Positions 48,466 through 60,200 of a DNA stretch of 64,000 nt are shown piece after piece. The DNA comes from Enchytraeus crypticus. Taxonomy: Eukaryota > Annelida > Clitellata > Enchytraeida > Enchytraeidae. The stretch covers positions 124,001 through 188,000 of the forward strand of contig CAJHZI010000421.1 of NCBI GenBank assembly GCA_905160935.1, in the 5' to 3' direction. Below the pieces are notes generated by a model. That model had not been told where the DNA came from, made no database searches, and was given only the letters and a program-made list of their open reading frames with translations. Position numbers and translations under genes: made by a program. The stretch's first letter is position 1, and each line of letters begins with the position of its first letter.

Positions 48466-49862
48466 ATACTGGATGACATTTTCTCAGATATTCCAGGGCC
48501 ACCTATGTACGCATAGAATTCCTATTCGTCCGGGTACTAAACCAATAAGGCAACAACCATATCGGGCCAACCCTGTAAAGTTGTCCAAAATCAAACAAGA
48601 GGTTGATTCCATGTTAGAGTTAGGAATTATAACCAAGAGTTATAATTCTTGCATGGTCTTCTCCCATTTTGTTAGTGGACAAACCAGACGGTTCTATACG
48701 ATTCTGTATCGATTATCGGAAGGTCAACGCTGTATCAGATTTAGATTCTTACCCCTTCCAAGAATCGAAGATTTGATTGAAAAAGTGGCTAAGCGAATTT
48801 CATTTCCAAAATTGATGTGTCCAAGGCTTATTGGCAAGTAGAGCTTGAGCCAGACTCTCGTCTGGTTAGTGCCTTCGTGACCCCCTTTGGATTATATGAA
48901 TTTCAAGTCATGCTCTTTGGCTTGGGCAGTGCCGCCAGCACTTTTCAGCGTTTGGTGCATTACTTTTAGATGGTTTAGAGTCCTTTTCTGATTCGTATCA
49001 AGATGACATCGTTATCTTCACATCGGGCTCTTGGCAACAGCATCTCCAGCATTTGCAGGCAGTTTTTGCTCGTGTCAAGCAGGCTGGACTCACCATCAAA
49101 CGATCTAAATGTGAATTTGGCAACGCTATGGTCACGTATTTAGGTCATGTTGTAGGGAATGGTTGTATTTCTCCCGTAGAAGCCAAGGTTGATGCCATTT
49201 TAAACTTTCCTCCACCTGCGGATAAGAAACAACTTCGACAGTTTCTTGGGGTTGTTAACTACTACCGGCGGTATATTCCTTCGATGGCAGAGATTGTATC
49301 CCATTTAACGCAGTTGCTGAAGAAGAATGTACCTTTTCAGTGGTCGTCTCGAGCTACTGAAGCATTCCTTCACCTGAAGTCCTTGCTGGCATCTAAATCT
49401 ATCCTCACTCCTCCCGATTTTGAACGTCCATTCCACATTTTTGTTGATGAGTCCAAATTTTCTATTGGGGCTTCTTTGGGGCAATTTGAATTTGATTCAG
49501 ATTTGGGACAATCTGGTGTATTCAAGCCTATCTGCTATATTAGCAAAAGCTTCAGTAAACATCAAGTTCGATATTCAACCATTGAGAAAGAATTGTTTGC
49601 TGTTCTTACTGCCGTACGTTGTTTTCAAGTTTATTTTGGCAGTTCTAAAGTAACAATTCACACAGACCATAACACGCTATTGGCCCTTTCTCACATAAAG
49701 GACCGTAATAGGAAGATTTTACGTTGGATCTTAGAGATTCACGAGTATCAGTTTGATTTGAAATATCAGCCTGGTAAACTTAATCCGTTGTCCAGACCAG
49801 CTGTTACTATAGTTAAGTTGATATCAACAATTAATATTTTATTAATTGTTGCGTTTCGATGA
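48449..49862 (+). pseudogene. Reverse transcriptase and RNase H remnant of the LTR element
   Basis: The RT N-terminus (HRIPIRPGTKPIRQQPYRAN) is open at 48449-48841. Motif A (KIDVSKAYWQVELE, about 48808) and the catalytic YQDD (about 48993) lie in other frames, so several indels occur between 48460 and 49030. From 49053 the frame is open through connection and RNase H regions: YLGHVVGNGCISPVEAKVDA, FVDESKFSIGASL (Asp position kept), TIEKELFAVL and HTDHNTLLAL. It ends PGKLNPLSRP. Residues match the gypsy pattern throughout. Confidence 0.9.
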
Positions 49863-50986
49863 TATGTTGTTAATTTACATATTATTATTATATTTATTTA
49901 ATTATATTATTATTTTATGACGCGAAAGTCCTTCTTTTTAGTACTTTCGAGATGCTTAGATTTATTTGTAATTTATTATTTAAATATTTTATTTAAATAA
50001 TTTATTTTATTATTTTTCAGTTTATTTAGTTAAGGACGACCTTGTAAATATTTTATTTTATTTTTGGTGATTGATCAATGAAGATATTTTATTTTGATTT
50101 TTCTTAATTAAGCACTTTATGTGATGAATTCATTTAATCAATTTTTAGTTTAATATTGCTTTTTGAAGAAAGTCAGTTGTTTAATTTCTTCTACATTACC
50201 TCAGAAGTTTAATATTTCATTTTTTTTGTTGTATTCCCTTTCCCTCTGAATAGATATATTTTTCTTTATTTATTCTTGTTTTTCTGTGGCTTTCCTCAAT
50301 ATTTGTTTTCTTTTTTTATGGGGGGAGGAAAGGTAAGTATAGTTTTGAGTTTCAAAAGAATATTCCTTAGAAACAAATATTTTATTTTAAGGGGAGAGAA
50401 AGTTAATTAAGAAATGAAAATGAAATTCTTTTCAGTTTTTACAACTTGAATCTTTATTTTTAATTTTTACTGAAGCTTGTTTCTTTAGAGAAGACAAATA
50501 ACATTCTTTAATTTTATTGAAATCTTTTTGTTTCTTTTCAGGAGACTCATCAGTTATTATCTTTCGATTACTTAGTTTAATTGAGTTCATTTTATTTGTC
50601 AGGTACTCGCTGATGTCGTGTGTCCTGGCCTGGCTGGCTGTCTTCTGGTTCCTGTGAGTTCCTGCCTGGAGTTGTCTTCCCTTGGATGGATCCCACCTCC
50701 GTCCTCGTTTCCCGTTGCCGTCGTTTGGATTCCTGTTCCGGTCTCTGTGTTGAAGCTGATGTACTGTTTCGTTCTAGATAGGGCGATGCGTTGTTTTGAT
50801 TACTTTCACTTGTGTTATCGCATCATTCCCTCTTTATCTCTATTACTCCTCTATCGATCTGTGTCTATGCTATACCAAAGCGGACGTTTTGCTTTAGTGA
50901 GATGCTTACTTGCGATGCCCATGATCTTTTCTTTTACTTTGGTTCAAGTAGGTCTACCTTTTCCTTTATTAGTTTGAACTTCTTTT
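49863..50986 (+). other. 3' untranslated part of the LTR element
   Basis: Strongly T-rich to about 50560. A short ORF at 50618-50977 looks low-complexity and unlike a known domain. I see no env gene. Confidence 0.6.
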
Positions 50987-50997
50987 AAGGGGAAGGG
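50987..50997 (+). other. Polypurine tract
   Basis: AAGGGGAAGGG directly precedes the 3' LTR start TGTAACAG, the expected site of plus-strand priming. Confidence 0.85.
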
Positions 50998-51474
50998 TGT
51001 AACAGTGGGATAAAACAACACTGGTATCCACTGTTCTTTCTTGTTGTTAACGCTGTCGAGTTCAAACTTGAGGCGAACTTTATACCCACTTAGTTTAGGA
51101 GGTAAGTGACTTAGTTTAGTTTTACTCACTTCTGTTCCGGTAGTCAGAGTGTGCGGTTCTGCGGTGCTTGAGATCCTGGGTCTTTCCTTGAGTCCTCGGA
51201 CGCTCTACTCTTCTTCTCTTCTTTAAGCTAAGTATCTTTAGAGTACTTGTGTGTTCACAACTATATTGTTGATAACGTTGTGTGACATTTGTTAATAAAA
51301 TTATATTTTATTAATGCCAGTGTTAAAGTATCTCAGTAGTAAAGGAGAGGTTAAGAACCGAATAACAGGTAGTCAAGGTTTAACGAGCTGTTTCAACATA
51401 TTCAGTGATTTCCACTTTGAGGCATATCCATTTACCCCTAGACAACCTTCTAGGAAATCACACGAAATGTTATA
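50998..51474 (+). repeat. 3' LTR
   Basis: Starts TGTAACAGTGGG and ends TGTTATA. That end is one mismatch from TGTTACA, the inverse of the start TGTAACA. 477 bp. The flank ATATAATTC follows. Confidence 0.9.
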
Positions 51475-52384
51475 ATATAATTCACACCGAAAAATGGTCC
51501 GATTCTTTAAATTCAAGCAGTTCTGCCTTCCAATGCTAACAGTCGATTTTCCCATAACAATTGACTCACAGAGATACATGTACATCGCTACATATTATCA
51601 GAAAATAGTCTATAAGTGAGTGCACGGTGTGTACCCACTTTAACCCTGTAACTATACTAGAATTTCGATGTCGGTTCTTCAATGTTTAGTGCATGATCCG
51701 CCGAGCTTCGTAGCCCATAGTTACGAGTGCTCCAAGTTCTTAGTGACTTTAAACCGATTACTTGTACCACTCATTTACGAAATATTTTTATGTTGCATAC
51801 ACACAAATATCGAAACAACATGACTTTAAATGCTTAAGTGCATTTACACGAAAGACATTCACTGCATAAATTGACTATTATTGGCATCTTAACAGTTTAT
51901 CAATAAATAGGTTAGCTATTACCTCATAAGAATAAAAAATGCCAAAAATAGACTACAATAGTATTAAAAGGGTCTAATAACAACCAGTTGTAATATGCTT
52001 AATACAGGAGTTTATTACACAAATAATAATTTATATATTGCTACGGTACCTTACGGTACCTGGAGCAACGACGCATGCTTACCCTCTGGTCTCGCCTAAC
52101 TCACGATGCTCGATTTTTGCACTCCCCTCTCCTTTTTCAGAACTCCGTATCTTTTTCCACTCCCCCCTTACGTTGCCAACGACGCAACTGGCGTCATTGT
52201 TAATACTGTGTGGACGCCCTTACTTACATAATAGGCCTACATTATTTAAACAAAATTTTGGAACTGATTAAAAAATTTAATACATTTTGTTTTTATCCTA
52301 AGGAACACTTCATTCTGTAAATGAAAAGTACAGCAAGATGGAAACTCTAGACAAAATTTATTATTGTTTACGTTAATGTCTTAC

Positions 52385-52920
52385 AAGTCGAGGATGTGTG
52401 ACGTTGTGAGTGATATGTCACGTGTGATATCACGTGTAACTACACGGATCAGGTGTAGCGTAATATATTGTATGTGATGTCATGAATAATATCACATGTG
52501 ACGACAACTATCATGTATAGCGTGATACCACATGTAAAATGTCGCGAGTGATGTCACATGTGTGATCGCATGGATCACGAAGAGCATGATATCACATGTG
52601 ATGTCACGAGTAATGTCACGTGCGATATCACGTGAAACGACACAGAAAACGTATAAAAAAGCTAATGTTAACGTCGGTTTCCTCAATCGAAAGCGATATC
52701 AGTGACGAGCGAGCCCAGGATTTGAACCCCGCACATACTGATCCGCAGTCAAATATCTTACGGACATCGCCACTGGCTCCAGCCAGTATCACGTTAGTCG
52801 TAGAGATGTCACGTTTGATTTTATGATTTCATGAACCTCGCTCACGTGAAAGCTCATTTCATACCACGAATGATATACGTGCGACTTCGTGACACATACA
52901 GTCATACATCACGTCAGTTT
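52385..52920. repeat. Degenerate minisatellite of GTGATGTCAC / TCACGTGA motifs, split by SINE-1
   Basis: From 52385 to 52640 the sequence is a run of ~10-20 bp imperfect units such as TGATATCACGTG, TGATGTCACATGTG and TGTCACGAGTAATGTCACG. More units follow at 52787-52915. Most units are internally palindromic. SINE-1 (52660-52786) interrupts the array. Confidence 0.8.
52660..52786 (-). mobile_element. SINE-1, tRNA-derived, copy 5
   Basis: Minus strand: GGCTGGAGCCAGTGGCGATG, B box GGGTTCAAATCC, then the body ending TTAACATTAGCTTTTTT. It lies inside the minisatellite. Confidence 0.88.
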
Positions 52921-53712
52921 GTTAGCGATACACAAAGTTATTCCTTACGACAAGAAGTTTCCTCAACATATTATGCTAAACTACATAACGACACAAATGC
53001 TGCTGCTTGTTTTGCCTTTAATTTCTCTCAGCAGTGGGTGACTCTTTACATCATCTTTCTTTTTGGCTCGTCGCTTGTTACCTAAATAATTATATAAATA
53101 TATATATAAATCACAATATTTACCATCATTGTATAAGTAAATTATTCAGTGAACTCAAAGCATTCATCCGTAAATAAGTAATAACAACAAATTGCTTTAT
53201 TAAGAGACTATATTAACAGAAATACGAAACGCCCGTGTCAACTAAATATTAAGTGACAATGCAGTAACTCACTTCGTTACACTTATTCTTAAGTTTATCA
53301 GGCAACGAACTGATAATATCAATCCATAGGTTTGTATAGTAAATATAACCTTAAACATTCAACTAATGTAGTCATACAATCAAATATCATATAAGTACAT
53401 ACATCATGTAAGGCTAATTGTTAGTTAGTTTTCCATTTTGAGTTAGTTTAATATAACTTAGGCCTATAGTCATTACCTTCAATCCACACACTTTTGTTAA
53501 ACTGACCACCTGACAAGGAAGCCCTATTAAATAACACAAAGCAATATACACAAAGTATGTGTAACATTGTGTATAAATATGTGTAACATTAATATTGTGT
53601 AGCGCATGATAGCATCAAAGTGAATGTATGCAATATCAGATAGTTAATGAGAAGCAAACGCTATTATAGTCATTTTTCCTGGTAGTCGCTATTAAGTGTA
53701 AAAATTAACTAA

Positions 53713-53842
53713 AGAGCTAATGTTAATGTCAGTTTCCTCACTCGAAAGCGATGTCAGTGACAGTAGAGCCCAGGATTTGAACGCTGAGCATACTGATCCG
53801 CGGTCGAATATCTTACCGACATCGTCACTGGCTCCAGCCGCT
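53713..53842 (-). mobile_element. SINE-1, tRNA-derived, copy 6
   Basis: Minus strand: GGCTGGAGCCAGTGACGATG, a B-box-like CGTTCAAATCC, and the standard body. Confidence 0.85.
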
Positions 53843-54263
53843 GAATGATCCACTAAATCATATAAAGATCAAGAATTATATTTATATTACTTTTCCATCC
53901 CTGATCAAAAGTAAACAGTTTATAACTCATGTAAATTATATAAAATTAATCAGTAGAAGAATTACAAATTCATAGAAAAGTAAACAATTCCAAAATTTGC
54001 GAAATGCATTAACAACCAAAACACCAAGTCAGTTAAAAAATCATTTGGTGTTTTTATAATGATTTGTTTCTAAGCTAAGAGAAATATCCGATAGAATGAT
54101 ACGTCTTTTAGCAAACGAAATAAATAAATCAAAATAATCAATCATGAATCAATCCAAGAATTCATTCAATAATGAATGTACAAAGCAGCCAATGCTAAAA
54201 AAAGTAAAGGCTGCACAAAGATTTTGTACTTATTTTCTATATTAATTCATAATTACGTTATAT

Positions 54264-57200
54264 TTATAGTGTGGACAAGATATAGAGGTTTACATACGAG
54301 TCGACGGCAGGTTTGAGCAAGACATCATACACGCCGTAGACTGGTCTGTGGTCTGACTTGAGTATTGAGAGAACGGCGTCATACATAAGACACGCTGTGG
54401 CGTTCTTAGTGCGAGTGCGGTAGAGAATACGATCCTACATCATACACACACATCACGTTCATAGCACATGTATATGACACTATATCATATACACACTAGT
54501 TCATATTATATGACAATATATCATAACACAGAGGTTAGTTCATATGGGTAAACAGGATTGTTTTCTCAGGGAATGACGCCCCTGCCCAGTAAATGTTAGT
54601 AGAAGTTGAGGAAGGCATAGGAGGTCCACCTCGTCATAATCAGAATCCCCCAAGAATAATGATATATCAAAATGAATGTTAGATGGTTCAAAGATCCACT
54701 CGTATGTGGTCATGAGGAGGTAAACGGAAGATAGAGATGAGTGAAGGCGTTATATACCATGGACCTGGCAGTAGGCAGTGCACTAAGAAAGAGTTAAGCT
54801 AAGATTAACGTCAGTTTCCTCACTCGAAAGCGATGTCAGTGACGGGCGAGCCCAGGATTTGAACCCGCATCAACTGATCCGCGGTCGCGTATCTTACCGA
54901 CTTCGCCACTGGCTCATACTATATGACACTATATCAAGTACACAGAGGTTAGTTCATACTATACTCACATTCTACCAAAGTTATTTTTTTCGAGTGGTTT
55001 ATCAATTTTGCCAATTTTTAAATTACATGTTAACACTACAACTTTATCTTGCAGAAAGTTCATTTCCACGTTACACAAGCTCAGAAACAAACAAAACACT
55101 TCTGATATCATCCTCCGAATAGATAATTAAAATAGGCGAATATTAACTTAGAGAAATAACTAATTAATTAGTTAATTAATTATAATTAACTTAGATTTAA
55201 CTTTAATTCTGTTGTAAAAGACTGAAGTAAAACTTTAACTTTAATTCTATATTAAAAGACCAAAGTAAAACAGAAGTTGTTTGTAAAACTGGAGTTGTTT
55301 GCTGTTTTAGCCATGGCCGCGTTGTTTTTTGTGTACTGGTTGTTCAAGAATAGACCAACCGTAGACTGCGCGTGTCATAAGAGGCAACAAAGTACAAAGA
55401 TCCAAACCACCGTCAGAAAGGGTATTATGTTGGGGTGTGCCTAATCTTCCTAGCTACATTGGGATATCAGGAAAGACGATGATGATGATGATTTTTCAAG
55501 GAATCTGTTATACAAGCTTTAAACAAAATCTACAAAATGTATGCTGATTAACTTAAGAACCAAATAATAGAATTCAAAGAGTTAAATCTGAAAACTTACA
55601 GTGTAACTGGGTATTCGATTCTTGGCTGAGGTATCGAAGATGTCAGTATTTTCGTTATATTTGAAAGTTGGACGAAACTTTATACGTCCTTCTATAAACT
55701 CACAAAATGCCAACCCTGTACAAGGATAGAAAAATACACACAATAGTAACGTGAAAACTACGAGTAAACTAAGTTTTCTGTCATTAGATAAAATTGCAGA
55801 GAGAGCGATTGCAACCAATCTCTGTTAGATGATTTATGAAATGGGAAGTCTAAGGTAAATGTTGTTGGTCATAAACTACTGGAATGGTTACTAAAAACTT
55901 AAAAAGCATTTCATCATCACACTGATAATCCTAATTATAATAAATAGCGTCATGGACCAACAAATTAATCCCATCACAACGACTAAGAAATCCTTCAAAA
56001 AGCTCAATGCATCCTCTAGCCTGGAAAAAGATGTCACCTGATATGGTTTCCAGTAGCCTTCCACGGTCTACATAAAAAAGATGATTTCTTTTATTTGTTA
56101 TGTATGGCACCATTTTGTTCACAACGTACAGAATTTTGTACAACTTTATTGCTATAAACTCAGTTAAATGCGTCTTCTATGTTACTGACTGTGGGGATTA
56201 TTTATTTTTGAAATGATTTTCAACTATTATCCAGTAGACACTGACGACTACAGCAGTAGTTAACAGCCTATTGAACTGATAAATATCAACCGTTATCCAT
56301 GACTCGCTTTAGTTCATCGTGAGCGAGTAGCGAAGAAAAATCGGCGACACCAAAGTCTGGATGTTTGTTCGACTCGATTCTGTTGAGTAGCTTCACCACA
56401 AAGTCTCTGTCCTTCTCTATGCGACAGTTAAGGTCACCCATCCAAAACACACAATCGTACTCTGTCGTGATATCAGCGCCTGCAGAGAACAATAATGAAC
56501 AGCTTTTGGATGTGCCGCAACAGTTATAATTATAATAGATAAGAAATTACTCTTTAGAGCCTTTACAGTATTTGTCAGAACCACATTGGAGCACACTCGA
56601 ACCCCTTGTCATCGTATCGTACATACGATATTGATCAAATCGAATCGGTCCAAAGAAGCTTTGCCAAACGATTAAATGGCTTTAGAAATCTACAATATTC
56701 CTTTAGACAAAAAGCTCTTGATGCTGATTCGTTAGAGCTACGTAGACTAAACTAAGAACTCAGTACATATTATACAATTATGAGTCACATCATCGTTCTG
56801 CCTTGGGAGGACTTTCTTTCTTTCAACAAGGAATCACTTGCAATTATGGGCCGTGTCGTTTTTGGGTGCCCGGGTTGCTCAAGAATAGACCAACCATGGA
56901 CTACAAGTGTCTTAAAAGTCGACAAAGTACTAAGACACAAACCAACGGCAGAAAGGGCATTCGGTTGACGAGCGCCTACGCTCCAGAAATTGCAAGAAAA
57001 AGTTCTAAAAAGGAATGGAGAAGAAGGTATATTCGTTTCCCAACACTAGTTTAACCGGGACTCAAAGGAAGATGATGATGCTGGCTATTACTATTAATAT
57101 TACTATACTTTTGTATTTATTTCCTGCGGCAACATTAAAACAGCCGTTACGTTTAGGCTATAGCAGTAGAACTGTTTTGTTAAAAAAAAATTTAAACTAT

Positions 57201-60200
57201 TGCTAAGCATGAAACTGCATCAATACAAAACTATTATACTGATTGATATAGAAAACGTTCTAAGTAAATATTTGTTAAATATGTATTACAAATCCAATAT
57301 CATAATAGTCAGTCGTTCAGTATACAGTAGATTTAGCATCTAATCATGTAAAAATGTATTAAGGTGTTATATGAACGCGCTTAGGTAATGCTAATTTAAT
57401 TTTATAACCTAGATCCCAAAAATCTTCTTCAGTGCACTGCCAAGTGGCAGGTACATATTCAAGGTACATATTCATACTCAAAGTCTGCTTTCTCGCCCCA
57501 TGAGAACACTCCTTAGATCAACACGTTAATCCCTTCACAAAGTCTATGCATCATGTAGACTATAGCTTGGGAAAAGTATGGCTTCTGAGGTGATGCCGCT
57601 GCCTTCTTCAGTTAGATGAATTAATTACCATTTAATGCTGGGGGAAAATATATCATAGTGAGGTGGGTCCCCTCTTGCCATCCTCAGCTCTTGCCTTAGT
57701 CGCCTCTTACGCACACGCAGCAGATTGTTTGCGGTTGCCCTATTCTGCAGTGGTCCAACTACACTCGAGCACAACACTTATCCCAACAAAATATACATGA
57801 AAAAGATACATACAAGTAATATATACTTGTGCAAGAAATAAAGCAAAGCTAAAGCTGGTAAAGCTAGGGTTAACGTCAGTTTCCTCACTCGAAAGCGATG
57901 TAAGAGACGGGCGAGCCAGGATTTTAATCCTGACATACTGATCCGCGGTCGAGTATCTTACTGACTTTGCCATTGGCTTCAGCCAAATAATAAATAATAT
58001 ATAGATTTATAAGCATGACATATACAAACATGTACTATCAACAAGAAATCTAAAAGAATACATGTATGATAATGAATAAACGAGAAAAAGCTTATTACAG
58101 GAGTACAGAAGGATAGAAGTATATGAGTTAAAATACCTGGATTAGCAGAATTTTTGTTTGAGGTCTTAGAGAAACTTAGGCCTGCTATAATTTTCTTGTA
58201 ATCCTCTATTCGCTCCTGACTCTTTCCATCATGTGCTGCAGGTACAAAGTTTATAGTTTATACAGGTCTAGTAGGCTAGTACGCTGTGTCTTTTAAAACC
58301 GATACCCCAAATTGCAGTTGCAAAAAGAATCATAAAGAGCTCATCGATGTTCTCGACACTGGACTTGAGAAGCAGCTAATTCTTCCAAATCTAGATAAAT
58401 TTCGTTTGAATATCTTTAATAACAGGAAAGTTATGAATGTGTGAATATGCGTGGGGTCAAATACAAAATTTCCAGTATAGGAATGCTGGCTTAATACTAA
58501 ATACAATATCACGGAATTAGTTAGAATATTGATGACACGTCAGTCCATATAAATGTTTAAGAAACATATAACAAAGATCGATAGATATATTAATAGCTAA
58601 AGAAAAAGGAAGATTACATGAACAAGATTGGATTTAAGTGATGAGCCGAGACTAAGACTAATGAAAGATACAATATTCTTTAGATATATTTTTTAAATTT
58701 GGCATACCCATTTGTTCAGGTACATACCTTCTCCACTCTCCTCTATTACATACCGTATCATGGGTCAATCCCCTATTTTTATGTCTTTCTTAATCGCAGC
58801 ATCTCGCGTCAATTGCGGTCAACCTCTTTCTAACTAATTCATAACATGATCTACATTCTATAAATCAGCTAGATAACTTGTTCAGTTTATCATCACGTCT
58901 TCCCTTGCATGATGATCTCATAGGTTACTAATGACTTTTACAAAAAATAATGATTAGCGTCGTGTTTTAAAATGTTGAACTCATACAGTAGGTCTATTCA
59001 TTATTATTATTATTATATTCGTTTATTACATGAAATCTGACATACCGCAGAAAACGTACACACATACAAATGGCAATATAGAAAGTAATAAACATAAGCA
59101 GACATTGTTTAAAAAAACCTTATAAGAGTCTTTATATAGCATTCTAATTATAAAGTTCTTATCCATCAAAGATGTACGCTTAGACGGTAGAGAGAAAGGG
59201 TGAACCCTCTCCCTGAGCTTAAAGTTAACATTATCTTTAAGCGGCGGAAGAAGCCGGTGCAGGACATGCTGTTTGTTACTGATGATAGCATTAAACAATT
59301 TCTCATCTGCATCGGCAGCGATATCCGCAAAAGATCGTACTCCATCATAGAAGTTACATCTTGTAGCCTTCCTGAGGAAGGCTTCAAGGCGTTCACTCTC
59401 GGAGGAACCAACATAACCCCACCAAAATTGCGATGCATATGTTAACTTGGAGAGTACAATAGATTTAAAGAAAGTGACAATTAGATCAGAATTAAGACCT
59501 TTTGATTTTAGAGTGCGAATGGTAAAAAAATTAGAAGAGCAACTGCTAATTATACCATCCACGTGGACAGAAAAAGAAAAGTTGGATTGCAGTGTAACAC
59601 CCAAGCACTTCGAGGTGTTGACTCTGACAATTCCATCTAGGAGCGGTGGCACAGAACTTGCTAGAAATCTAGATCGCGGAGGATGGAAAAGAAGTTCACG
59701 GGATTTCGACTTATTCAACTGTCGATTGTTCTTACTGGACCACAAGTCAATGTTAGCAAGTTCATCGTCAGTGGTATAAAGATACTGAGATGGGATAATG
59801 AGATATGTATCATCAGCGACCTTAATAATGTTATTATAAGAGTGGATAGGTCTTAAATCCGAAGCAGTAATGGAATATGAAGCGGGACCAATAGCTGAAC
59901 TTTGTACAACACTAGCTGAAATATTTGCAGTACATTACCATCAAATTTAGTACAATGTTGACGGCCAGTAAAGAAACTAACAAGCCAATTATGGATGCAA
60001 GACGGTATGTCCAGATCAGCAAACTTTTCAATAACAGTTGAATGTCTGATCCGATCAAAAGCTTTGCTAAAATCTAGAACAATGACTCTGACAAAGGGAC
60101 TACTTGACAACATTTGTGAGATACTCTGATAGAGTGCTATCAGGGCACCTGTGGTAGATCCGGTTGGCCTGAAGGCGAACTGGTCATATAAACAAAGTGT

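Larger units (their letters stand above)
44064..51474 (+). mobile_element. LTR retrotransposon, Ty3/gypsy-type RT with integrase upstream (Gmr1-like order)
   Basis: 7.4 kb with two LTRs, a polypurine tract and the order gag, integrase, reverse transcriptase, RNase H. RT and RNase H sequence is gypsy-like (FLGVVNYYRRYIP), but integrase precedes RT as in Gmr1-like elements. The four bases ATAT flank both ends (44060-44063, 51475-51478). LTRs differ by some 15-20 substitutions and several short indels, so the insertion is not recent. All coding regions carry frameshifts or stops, so this copy is inactive. No protease motif was found between gag and integrase. Confidence 0.9.
51475..54263. other. 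LTR element to INPP5E 3' end
   Basis: 51475-52390 has no recognised feature apart from a less AT-rich stretch at 52040-52200 with GACGCA/ACGACGCA motifs. Then come a minisatellite with SINE-1 inside, unique AT-rich DNA and another SINE-1. Further INPP5E 3' exons could lie here; I did not find one. Confidence 0.5.

Noticed and set aside
50618-50977. 119-residue ORF near the 3' LTR taken as env
   Set aside because: No signal peptide followed by a transmembrane/fusion pattern, low-complexity composition, and position within the 3' untranslated part; no env family resemblance.
52038-52271. 77-residue plus-strand ORF
   Set aside because: No recognisable motif, no neighbouring exon or splice signals that would tie it to a gene; probably chance in a less AT-rich stretch.
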